Origin: Chloroflexota bacterium | GTDB lineage: Bacteria > Chloroflexota > UBA6077 > CF-72 | Direction: 5' to 3' | Assembly (NCBI GenBank): GCA_019242065.1 | Contig: JAFAWJ010000408.1 | Coordinates: 1 to 11,845, forward strand | DNA: 11,845 nt | Shown here: one piece after another, positions 6,435 through 11,845 of the stretch | Position numbering within the stretch: position 1 is the first letter of the stretch | Layout: the number at the start of each line of letters is the position of its first letter | The notes under the pieces: model-generated | What the model saw: the letters and a program-made list of their open reading frames with translations, nothing else | Told to the model about the DNA's origin: nothing | The model's database searches: none | Made by a program: the position numbers and the translations under genes

Positions 6435-6505
6435 TTGGTGAGGACCGGGTTGGTGAAACGAACGTCACTACGCCGCTTGGTAAGGACCGGGTTTGTGAAA
6501 GGAAC
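6435..6505 (+). repeat. Tandem 29-base direct repeat, period 42, ending in the ilvC ribosome binding site
   Basis: Copy one is 6435-6463 and copy two 6477-6505; they match at 26 of 29 positions. Both contain AGGACCGGGTT and GTGAAA. One of the three differences (C to G near the 3' end) turns GAAACGAAC into GAAAGGAAC, creating the Shine-Dalgarno used by ilvC in the second copy only. Copy one is preceded by a small hairpin, CTCAC 6429-6433 with GTGAG 6438-6442. Function unknown. Confidence 0.8.
6498..6503 (+). promoter_or_regulatory. Shine-Dalgarno supporting a TTG start for ilvC
   Basis: AAAGGA ends 10 bases before TTG 6514. The next candidate, GTG 6526, is 22 bases away, too far for this site. 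The TTG start also gives the usual KARI N-terminus before the LKGKK strand. Confidence 0.6.
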
Positions 6506-6513
6506 CTTTTGAT

Positions 6514-7524
6514 TTGACCGCTCATGTGTATACCGAGGCGGATGCACCGATCGATCCCCTCAAAGGCAAAAAGATCGCCGTCATCGGCTATGGGAGTCAG
6601 GGCCACGCCCACGCGCTGAACGCCCACGACTCGGGCCTGGACGTCATGGTCGGCCTGTATCAGGGATCCAAGTCCTGGGCAGCCGCCGAACAGGCGGGCC
6701 TCCAGGTCGCCGAGGTAGCCGATGCCGTCCGACAGGCCGACGTCATCGTCCTGCTCATCCCCGACGAGCGACAGCGCCGCGTCTTCCAGGAGCAGATCCT
6801 GCCGCAGGTCACGCCCGGCAAGTCGCTGGTCTGGGCCCACGGCTTCAACATCCACTTCAAGCAGATCCAGCCGCCCGAGGGCGTCGACGTCTGGATGGTG
6901 GCGCCCAAGGCGCCCGGCCATCGCATGCGCGAGCTGTTCGTCGAAGGCAAAGGCGTGCCATCGCTAGTCGCCGTCGAGCAGGACGCCACGGGCAACGCCT
7001 GGCCGCTGGCCTTCGCGTACGGCAACGCGGTCGGCTCGGCGAAGGCCGGTCTGATCAAGACCACCTTCAAGGAAGAGACCGAGACCGATCTGTTCGGCGA
7101 GCAGTCGGTCCTGTGCGGCGGGATTACCTCGTTGATCAAGGCAGGCTGGGAGACGCTGGTCGAGGCCGGCTATCAGCCCGAGGTCGCCTACTACGAGTGC
7201 CTGAACGAGATGAAGCTGATTGTCGACCTGATGTTTGAGGGCGGCATGGCGCGCATGCGCTACTCGGTGAGCGATACGGCCGAGTTTGGCGACTACGTCT
7301 CAGGGCCGCGGATCATCGACGCGTCGGTCAAGGCGCGCATGCGTGAGGTGCTCAAGGAGATCCAGGACGGGACCTTCGCCCATCGCTGGCTCGACGAAAA
7401 CGAGCTCGGGCGGCCGAACTTCACGAAGTACCGCGAGGAGGCGGCCAACGATCCGATGGAGAAGGTTGGCCAGGACCTGCGGTCGCTCATGAACAAACAG
7501 GGCCTCACCACCACGACGGGATAA
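6514..7524 (+). CDS. ilvC: Ketol-acid reductoisomerase, class I
   Basis: A 336-residue enzyme that isomerises and reduces acetolactate or acetohydroxybutyrate with NAD(P)H and Mg2+. The Rossmann motif GYGSQGHAHA is at residues 25-34. The cofactor loop reads VGLYQGSKSW (46-55); most class I enzymes have Arg where Tyr49 stands, while the two phosphate-contacting serines (52 and 54) remain, so NADPH use is still likely. VAPKAPGH (129-136) follows. The knotted C-terminal domain has metal ligands Asp192 and Glu196 (TDLFGEQ), and Glu228 and Glu232 (ECLNEMKL), then SVSDTAEFGDY from 251. The single knotted domain and length fit class I. It starts with TTG 6514. Unlike the other junctions of this operon it is separated from its upstream neighbour by 148 bases of repeat-rich sequence; leuA follows 5 bases after its TAA. 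Confidence 0.96.
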   Translation: MTAHVYTEADAPIDPLKGKKIAVIGYGSQGHAHALNAHDSGLDVMVGLYQGSKSWAAAEQAGLQVAEVADAVRQADVIVLLIPDERQRRVFQEQILPQVTPGKSLVWAHGFNIHFKQIQPPEGVDVWMVAPKAPGHRMRELFVEGKGVPSLVAVEQDATGNAWPLAFAYGNAVGSAKAGLIKTTFKEETETDLFGEQSVLCGGITSLIKAGWETLVEAGYQPEVAYYECLNEMKLIVDLMFEGGMARMRYSVSDTAEFGDYVSGPRIIDASVKARMREVLKEIQDGTFAHRWLDENELGRPNFTKYREEAANDPMEKVGQDLRSLMNKQGLTTTTG

Positions 7525-7529
7525 CCACG

Positions 7530-8630
7530 ATGGGCGACTACGTCAACATCCTCGATACGACACTCCGCGACGGTGAGGAAGCGCCCGGCTTCGGCCTCAC
7601 CACGCCCCAAAAGATCGAACTGGCCCACCAGCTGGCGCGGCTCGGCGTGGACGCCATCGAGGCCGGATTCCCCGCGGTCAGCCCTGAGAGCTTCGAGGCG
7701 GTCCAGCGGATCGCGCGCTCGGTCCGCGGGCCGATCATCACCGGCCTGGCGCGGGCCGTCCCCGCCGACATCGACCAGTGCTGGGAGGCCATCCGCGCCG
7801 CCGAGCGGCCGCGCATCCACACTTTTCTGCCCACCGCCGACATGCACCTCGAAGGTCTGCGCCGCGAGCAGGCCAAAGCGCGCGCCGTGGCCATGGTGGC
7901 GCGCGCCAGGAGCTACACCGCCGACGTCGAGTTCTCGCCCATGGACGCCACCCGAGCAGACTGGGCGTACGTCGCCGAGGTGTTCGAATCGGTGATCGAC
8001 GTGGGCGCCACCACCGTCAATATCCCCGACACCCTGGGCTTCGCCCAGCCTGACGAGCTGGTCCTGCTGGTCACCTACCTGCGCGAGCGCGTGGCCAACA
8101 TCGACCAGGCGACCATCTCCGTTCATTGTCACAACGACCTGGGCCTCGCCGTGGCCAACAGCCTGGCGGCGATCGGCGCGGGCGCGCGCCAGGTCGAGTG
8201 CTGCATCAACGGCATCGGGGAGCGCGCCGGCAACGCGGCACTCGAAGAGCTGGTGATGGCCCTGACGGTCCGCCGCGATCATCATCACGTGGAGCACGGC
8301 GTTCAGCTCGAGCAGCTGGTACCGACCAGCAGCTTGCTGCAGCAGTTCACTGGCGTCCTCGTGCAGCCCAACAAGGCAGTCGTGGGCGTGAACGCGTTCG
8401 GCAATGACGCGGGCATGCCCCAGGACGTGCTCAAGGGTGCCCTGCGCGCGCGGCTGGAGCAGCTTGGCCTGCTGCTGACCCAGGACGAGCTGAATCACGC
8501 CTTCACGGGCTTCAAGCGGCTGAGCGATGACAAGTCGGAGCTGACCGACGCCGACCTGGTGCAACTCGCCAACCACGGTCGCCGCGCCGCCGACGGCGTC
8601 TTTGACGCCTTCGTCCACGTGTACCGATGA
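7530..8630 (+). CDS. leuA: 2-isopropylmalate synthase-like enzyme lacking the leucine regulatory domain
   Basis: A 366-residue HMGL-like TIM barrel with linker. It should condense acetyl-CoA with 2-ketoisovalerate, the first leucine-branch step. The barrel begins ILDTTLRDGEEAPG (Arg13, Asp14) and includes DAIEAGFPAVSPESF, VEFSPMDATR, the metal-binding HCHNDLGLA (His199, His201) and INGIGERAGNAALEE (227-240). Two oddities stand out. The protein ends soon after the linker (KSELTDADLVQLA, 335-347), so the C-terminal LeuA dimer/leucine-binding domain of about 130 residues is missing. The linker motif normally HESGIHQDG reads NDAGMPQD (292-299), losing both histidines; the second is generally taken as catalytic in this family. 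The end is genuine, since its TGA overlaps the leuB ATG (ATGA). Operon and T-box favour LeuA; a homocitrate- or citramalate-type substrate is possible. Confidence 0.85.
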   Translation: MGDYVNILDTTLRDGEEAPGFGLTTPQKIELAHQLARLGVDAIEAGFPAVSPESFEAVQRIARSVRGPIITGLARAVPADIDQCWEAIRAAERPRIHTFLPTADMHLEGLRREQAKARAVAMVARARSYTADVEFSPMDATRADWAYVAEVFESVIDVGATTVNIPDTLGFAQPDELVLLVTYLRERVANIDQATISVHCHNDLGLAVANSLAAIGAGARQVECCINGIGERAGNAALEELVMALTVRRDHHHVEHGVQLEQLVPTSSLLQQFTGVLVQPNKAVVGVNAFGNDAGMPQDVLKGALRARLEQLGLLLTQDELNHAFTGFKRLSDDKSELTDADLVQLANHGRRAADGVFDAFVHVYR

Positions 8631-9739
8631 CAACTTATCGACTCGCGGTTCTCGGCGGTGATGGGATTGGGCCCGAGGTCGTCGCCGAATCGGTCAAGGT
8701 ACTTCGCGCCATCGAGGCGGCGACGGACCACCGCTTTGAGCTGACCGACGACCTCGTCGGCGGCGCCGCGATCGACACCTATGGGACGGCGCTGCGCAAG
8801 GAGACCATCACGCTCGCCAAACGCTCGGACGCGGTCATGTTTGGCGCCGTCGGCGGCCCCAAGTGGGACGACCCCAAAGCCGCGGTGCGCCCCGAACAGG
8901 CCATCCTGGGCATGCGCGCCGCCCTGGGCACTTTCGCCAACCTCCGACCAGCCCGCATGCAGCCAGCGCTGGTGCACCTGTCGCCGCTCAAGCCCGAGAT
9001 CGTCCAGGGCGCCGACGTCCTGTTCATCCGCGAGCTCGTCGCGGGTACCTACTTCGCGCGTCCCAAGAAGTACTGGCAGGACGAGCGCGGCATGTGGCGC
9101 GCCGTCGACACCACCGCGTACACCGAGCCACAGGTCGAGCGCACGGTGCGCATGGCGTTCGAGCTGGCCCGCGGTCGCCGCAAGAAGGTGCACGTGGCCG
9201 ACAAACAGAACGTCATGGCCACCTCTCGCTTGTGGCGCGACGTGGCCGGACGGGTGGCCGACGAGTACGCCGACGTCGAGTTCCAGGCGATCCTCACCGA
9301 TGCCCTCGCCATGCACCTGCTGTATCGGCCGTCGGCGTTCGACGTGATCGTGACCGACAACCTGTTTGGTGACCTGATTACCGACGAAGCTGCTGTGCTG
9401 GCCGGATCGATGGGGCTGATGCCGAGTGCCTCGCTCGGGGCGGCGCGGAATCGGCATGGTGGCTATCGCGGGCTGTACGAGCCGATTCACGGGACGGCGC
9501 CCGACATCGCGGGCAAGGGCGTGGCCAATCCGATTGCCGCGATTCAGTCACTGGCGCTGCTGCTGCGGTACTCGCTGCTGCTGGAGCGGGAGGCGAAAGC
9601 CGTGGAGCGCGCCGTGGACGATGCGATCGAGCTTGGCCTGCGGACGCCGGACATTGCGAAGCCAGGTGAGACAACCGCTACCACCTCCGCGGTCGGCGAC
9701 GCTATTGTCGAGGCGGTGACACGGGAACTGAGACGCTAG
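8627..9739 (+). CDS. leuB: 3-isopropylmalate dehydrogenase
   Basis: A 370-residue enzyme oxidising and decarboxylating 3-isopropylmalate with NAD+ and a divalent metal. Seen in order: LGGDGIGPEVV (9-19), FGAVGGPKWD (72-81), the substrate arginines in MRAALGTFANLRPAR (Arg97, Arg107) and IRELVAGTYF (Arg135, Tyr142), and Lys193 in VADKQNVMATSRLWRD. Metal aspartates are Asp225 (ILTDALAMH), Asp249 and Asp253 (DNLFGDLITDEA). The end has SMGLMPSASLG and YEPIHGTAPDIAGKGVANP (284-302). The canonical TGG before IYF is VAG here, a mild change. Full length; ATG overlaps the leuA stop, so the two are translationally coupled. It is the last gene of the operon: leuC, leuD and ilvD are not in the window. A small hairpin overlaps its stop codon. 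Confidence 0.95.
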   Translation: MTTYRLAVLGGDGIGPEVVAESVKVLRAIEAATDHRFELTDDLVGGAAIDTYGTALRKETITLAKRSDAVMFGAVGGPKWDDPKAAVRPEQAILGMRAALGTFANLRPARMQPALVHLSPLKPEIVQGADVLFIRELVAGTYFARPKKYWQDERGMWRAVDTTAYTEPQVERTVRMAFELARGRRKKVHVADKQNVMATSRLWRDVAGRVADEYADVEFQAILTDALAMHLLYRPSAFDVIVTDNLFGDLITDEAAVLAGSMGLMPSASLGAARNRHGGYRGLYEPIHGTAPDIAGKGVANPIAAIQSLALLLRYSLLLEREAKAVERAVDDAIELGLRTPDIAKPGETTATTSAVGDAIVEAVTRELRR

Positions 9740-9746
9740 CCGTCTC
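9730..9746 (+). other. Small perfect hairpin across the leuB stop codon
   Basis: GAGACG (9730-9735) pairs perfectly with CGTCTC (9741-9746) around CTAGC, which contains the leuB TAG. No T-tract follows on either strand, so an intrinsic terminator is not supported. It may still help 3' end formation between the convergent leuB and Fur-family genes. I see no clear terminator elsewhere in 9740-9822. Confidence 0.35.
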
Positions 9747-9822
9747 GTGAGTTCGGGATCCCACCACAGGTGAGTCGCGGGGCCACAGGCCGAAGACCCA
9801 GTCGGGAATTGTCGTTGTCAGG

Positions 9823-10254
9823 TCAGCCGCGGCGTGCGCGGCAGGCGGCGCACGTGCCGTACAGGTCCAGGCGCTCGGCGGCGAACGTGAAGCCGCCCGC
9901 CTGGCGCGTACGGTCGCGCAACTGCTCGAGCACATCCTGACAGTCGTCGAAATCGACGATCGTGCCGCACTGTGTGCAGATCAGATTGGCGTGCGGCAGC
10001 ACATTCGCGTCAAAGCGCACCGCGTCGGCCACGGGCAGCACACTGACCAGTCCGCGCTCCTTCATCGTGTTGAGCGCCGCATAGACGGTCCCCAGCCCGA
10101 TCGTCGGATACTCGGCCCGCACGGCCTCGAAGACCTCGCCCGCGGTCGGATGATTGCGCCCGAGCACTTCCCGCGCGATCGCGAGGCGTTGTGGCGTGGC
10201 CCGCAGGCCAGCGTCACGCAGCACCTGCGCCGGGTCTGTGCCGGCCCTGAACAT
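9823..10254 (-). CDS. Fur/PerR-family metal-dependent transcriptional regulator
   Basis: A 143-residue regulator. The winged-helix DNA-binding half (about 1-80) includes LRATPQRLAI, the conserved NHPTAGEVF (His35) and LGTVYAALNTMKERGLV. The dimerisation half has RFDANVLPHANLICTQCGTIVDF and ends LYGTCAACR. Structural zinc would be held by Cys93, Cys96, Cys135 and Cys138. Aligned with B. subtilis PerR, the regulatory site keeps His35 (H37), Asp82 (D85), His88 (H91) and Asp101 (D104), while Asn90 replaces H93. Asp rather than Glu at 82 favours a PerR-like peroxide sensor over a classical iron Fur, but the changed ligand makes this tentative. Start at ATG 10254 has no visible Shine-Dalgarno; GTG at residue 11 is an alternative. 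It is divergent from the aquaporin gene and convergent with leuB; I see no convincing Fur or PerR box in the 121-base divergent gap. Confidence 0.92.
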   Translation of the reverse strand: MFRAGTDPAQVLRDAGLRATPQRLAIAREVLGRNHPTAGEVFEAVRAEYPTIGLGTVYAALNTMKERGLVSVLPVADAVRFDANVLPHANLICTQCGTIVDFDDCQDVLEQLRDRTRQAGGFTFAAERLDLYGTCAACRARRG

Positions 10255-10365
10255 GCTGCGCGCGTTGTACCCGAAATCCCGCGCGTGTGCCAGGTGTCGC
10301 GTGTACTCCGCGGCTGTTACTGAGCAAGAACTGAGGAGTTACCGACGCATCCTCTGAACGACTCT

Positions 10366-10370
10366 GGAGG
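10366..10370 (+). promoter_or_regulatory. Strong Shine-Dalgarno of the aquaporin gene
   Basis: GGAGG lies five bases before ATG 10376, which fixes this start. Further upstream, AACT-GAGG-AGTT (10329-10340) is a perfect short palindrome of unknown meaning. Confidence 0.6.
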
Positions 10371-10375
10371 AACAC

Positions 10376-11122
10376 ATGCCTTTAACGAAGCGGCTTGCGG
10401 CGGAGTTTATCGGGACGCTCTGGCTGGTCTTCGGTGGGTGCGGCGCGGCTGTGCTGTCAGCGGCCTTTCCGAATCTCGGCATCGGCTTTCTGGGTGTGGC
10501 CCTGGCCTTCGGGCTCACGGTGCTGACCATGGCGTATGCCATCGGGCACATCTCGGGGTGCCATCTGAACCCAGCCGTATCGATCGGTCTGTGGGCGGGA
10601 AAGCGCTTCCCGGCGCGCGACCTGGTGCCGTATATCGTCGTGCAGGTCATTGGCGGCATCATCGGGGCGGGCATCCTGCTCCTGATCGCCAGTGGCAAGC
10701 CCGGCTTCGACATTACCCAGAGCAACCTGGCCGCCAACGGCTACGCCGAGCACTCGCCCGGTGGGTATTCGCTGCTGTCTGGCGCAATCACCGAGGTTGT
10801 GCTGACGTTCATGTTCCTGGTCATCATCCTGGGTGCCACCGACGGACGGGCGCCCAAGGGCTTCGCGCCTATCGCGATTGGCCTGGGGCTGACGCTGATC
10901 CACCTGATTGGTATTCCGGTGACCAACCTGTCGGTGAATCCCGCGCGCAGTACCGGGCCAGCGGTCTTCGTCGGCGGCTGGGCGCTGGCGCAGCTGTGGC
11001 TGTTCTGGCTGGCGCCGATCGTGGGCGCCGCGCTGGCGGGCTTTGCCTACTCCTGGCTGGCGGTTGGCAGTGAGACGCCCGTGGTGGGCGAGGCTGAGCC
11101 CGCGACGACGGCCGCGAGGTAG
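10376..11122 (+). CDS. aqpZ: AqpZ-type aquaporin (MIP family water channel)
   Basis: A 248-residue inner-membrane channel with the six-helix, two-half-repeat MIP pattern. Segments lie near residues 8-30, 35-57, 83-105, 132-153, 163-184 and 203-229. Both pore motifs are intact: [13 protein letters not shown] (NPA at 65-67) and [12 protein letters not shown] (NPA at 188-190). Selectivity-filter residues aligned with E. coli AqpZ are Phe45, His176, Leu185 and Arg191. Phe, His and Arg fit a water-selective channel rather than a glycerol facilitator, but Leu185 replaces the usual Thr. The last 20 residues are a soluble Ala/Glu-rich tail. It is a single-gene unit between the divergent Fur-family gene and the convergent PII-like gene. 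Confidence 0.93.
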   Translation: MPLTKRLAAEFIGTLWLVFGGCGAAVLSAAFPNLGIGFLGVALAFGLTVLTMAYAIGHISGCHLNPAVSIGLWAGKRFPARDLVPYIVVQVIGGIIGAGILLLIASGKPGFDITQSNLAANGYAEHSPGGYSLLSGAITEVVLTFMFLVIILGATDGRAPKGFAPIAIGLGLTLIHLIGIPVTNLSVNPARSTGPAVFVGGWALAQLWLFWLAPIVGAALAGFAYSWLAVGSETPVVGEAEPATTAAR

Positions 11123-11144
11123 AGCGAGTTACAGAAGAAAAAGG

Positions 11145-11504
11145 TCAGATGAGCTGCTCGCAGGGCAGCGCGAAGATGTGCAGGCCGTACAGGCCGTTGC
11201 TGCGCGCGTCCAGATTGGCCGCCAGCGCCTCGAACGTCGGCAACAGGTGCGCCTGCGCTTCGAGCGGCGACAGCACGGTGAACACGCAGCCCGTCGACCC
11301 AGGCCAGATCGAGTTATCGAAGTGCCTGGTATGTCGGCCGCGGCCGACCATCTTGGGCATCTCGGTATAGCCCGGAACGCCAGTCGCTTCCAGCGTCTGG
11401 ATGATCTCGTCCTCGAGCTCCTTGGGGTACAGGATCATGTACAGCTGGCGCGTCTCAGTCCCAACACCGTGCATCCCATACGAGTGGCTTTGCAACTGAA
11501 CCAT
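11145..11504 (-). CDS. PII-like small signalling-type protein (uncharacterised)
   Basis: A 119-residue protein. Its core RQLYMILYPKELEDEIIQ, GVPGYTEMPKMVGRGRHT (about 42-60), FDNSIWPGSTGCVFTVL and the C-terminal GLYGLHIFALPCEQL resemble small PII-like ferredoxin-fold proteins, which bind nucleotides or metals as trimers. The uridylylated T-loop tyrosine pattern of true GlnB/GlnK is not evident. I cannot assign a ligand or partner. Start chosen at ATG 11504 because of a strong AAGGAG at 11512-11517 seven bases upstream; the frame is open to 11750, but that stretch overlaps folC and is not family-like. It starts 22 bases after the folC stop on the same strand, so co-transcription is likely. It converges with the aquaporin gene, leaving 22 bases between their stops. 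Confidence 0.7.
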   Translation of the reverse strand: MVQLQSHSYGMHGVGTETRQLYMILYPKELEDEIIQTLEATGVPGYTEMPKMVGRGRHTRHFDNSIWPGSTGCVFTVLSPLEAQAHLLPTFEALAANLDARSNGLYGLHIFALPCEQLI

Positions 11505-11511
11505 AGCCCGG

Positions 11512-11517
11512 CTCCTT
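11512..11517 (-). promoter_or_regulatory. Shine-Dalgarno that fixes the PII-like start
   Basis: On the minus strand AAGGAG precedes ATG 11504 by seven bases, between the folC stop and this start. It decides against the longer upstream frame. Confidence 0.7.
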
Positions 11518-11526
11518 ATCCCTCCC

Positions 11527-11845
11527 TTATATTCTGGACCCGTTTGCCGCCTGCGTCCAGAGGGTCTCGGGCACCGGTAAGCCGAGGGCGCCGCGCGCCT
11601 GGCCGACGAGCATGAGAGAGCCAGTGACGCACACGATCCCACCCGGCCGCTGCCGCGCCTCCGCCAGGGCGGCGGCCACATCGGGCTGGATGACAGGCTG
11701 CAGGCCCCGCCGCCGACACAGGCGTGCCAGGTCGGCGGCAGGCAGGGCACGCGGGTTGTCGGCGGTCTGCGTCGCCCACACGCGATCGGCCAGCTGGAGC
11801 AGCGGCCGCAAGACGGCCCGCGCGTCCTTGTCGCGATTGATGCCG
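11527..11845 (-). CDS. folC: Folylpolyglutamate synthase/dihydrofolate synthase, C-terminal part (partial, runs off right edge)
   Basis: The last 105 residues or so of a Mur-ligase-type enzyme that adds glutamate to folates. The visible part begins GINRDKDARAVLRPLL, matching the FolC segment that normally reads G-DKD, and continues ATQTADNPRAL and DVAAALAEARQ. It reaches VCVTGSLMLVGQAR near the C-terminus, the family's final VTGSL strand and helix. The ATP-binding and central domains lie outside the window. Codons upstream of 11811 stay in frame and family-like to the edge, so a TTG at 11811 is not the start. The stop is TAA at 11527. The PII-like gene follows on the same strand. Folate links loosely to the MetE-like gene 8 kb away; no direct connection is implied. 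Confidence 0.85.
   Translation of the reverse strand, partial: GINRDKDARAVLRPLLQLADRVWATQTADNPRALPAADLARLCRRRGLQPVIQPDVAAALAEARQRPGGIVCVTGSLMLVGQARGALGLPVPETLWTQAANGSRI

Noticed and set aside
6375..6505. Possible CRISPR-like array in the ilvN-ilvC spacer
   Set aside because: Only two imperfect copies of each of two different repeats, spacers of 13-21 bases, and no cas genes.
6314..6547. Minus-strand open frame with the repeated peptide FTNPVLT
   Set aside because: The peptide repeat simply reflects the 29-base DNA repeat in the ilvN-ilvC spacer; no ribosome binding site or family support.
8391..8440. Local frameshift in leuA as the cause of the missing linker histidines
   Set aside because: The frame stays LeuA-like on both sides, and the codons there read as clean substitutions with one in-frame codon fewer than the consensus.
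7293..8633. Long minus-strand open frame opposite leuA
   Set aside because: Antisense shadow of a clear coding gene, with no domain signature; the same applies to 8495-9490 opposite leuB and 1357-2379 opposite the flavoprotein gene.
8600..8760. Hidden frame-shifted remnant of the LeuA regulatory domain after the leuA stop
   Set aside because: The leuB coding sequence starts in an ATGA overlap with the leuA stop, so there is no room for a remnant.
10255..10375. Fur or PerR box in the divergent gap before aqpZ
   Set aside because: Only a short AACT-GAGG-AGTT palindrome is visible; nothing resembles the A/T-rich consensus well enough to call.

Overview
The window is a GC-rich bacterial chromosomal segment, densely packed with short intergenic gaps, ATGA overlaps between operon genes, and mixed ATG/GTG/TTG starts. 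A class I T-box riboswitch in front of an ilv-leu operon, together with GC-rich coding sequence, fits a high-GC lineage that uses T-boxes. An uncultured member of the Chloroflexota is my best guess, with Actinomycetota less likely. This is inference from style and gene content, not a database match. I see no mobile element, CRISPR array, tRNA or rRNA.

Layout. (1) 1-325, minus: N-terminal part of an alpha/beta hydrolase running off the left edge. (2) 417-1313, plus: a thioredoxin-fold protein with a single cysteine, followed 3 bases later by a SelW/Rdx-type CxxC protein. (3) 1331-2518, plus: an acyl-CoA dehydrogenase-fold flavoprotein without the usual catalytic glutamate segment. (4) 2531-3682, minus: a stand-alone MetE catalytic domain, convergent with gene 3. 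(5) 3683-4056: a divergent regulatory region with a candidate promoter, a perfect palindrome and a complete T-box leader with leucine specifier CTC. (6) 4057-9739, plus: ilvB-ilvN-ilvC-leuA-leuB. (7) 9823-10254, minus: a Fur/PerR-family regulator. (8) 10376-11122, plus: an AqpZ-type aquaporin. (9) 11145-11845, minus: a PII-like small protein and, upstream of it, the C-terminal part of folC running off the right edge.

How the genes work together. IlvBN makes acetohydroxyacids, IlvC reduces and isomerises them, and LeuA and LeuB carry out the first and third steps of the leucine branch. ilvD and leuCD are not in the window. The most interesting reading is regulatory. The leader senses uncharged tRNA-Leu, while the two proteins that normally take end-product feedback look altered. 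IlvN has substitutions at all three residues I associate with valine binding in E. coli IlvH, and LeuA completely lacks the C-terminal leucine-binding domain. The operon may therefore have moved its control from allostery to RNA. LeuA also lacks both histidines of the conserved linker motif, IlvB has Gln in place of the herbicide-site Trp, and a repeat-rich, foldable 148-base spacer separates ilvN from ilvC. The strongest calls are the T-box and the ilv-leu genes. The functional meaning of the substitutions is inference.
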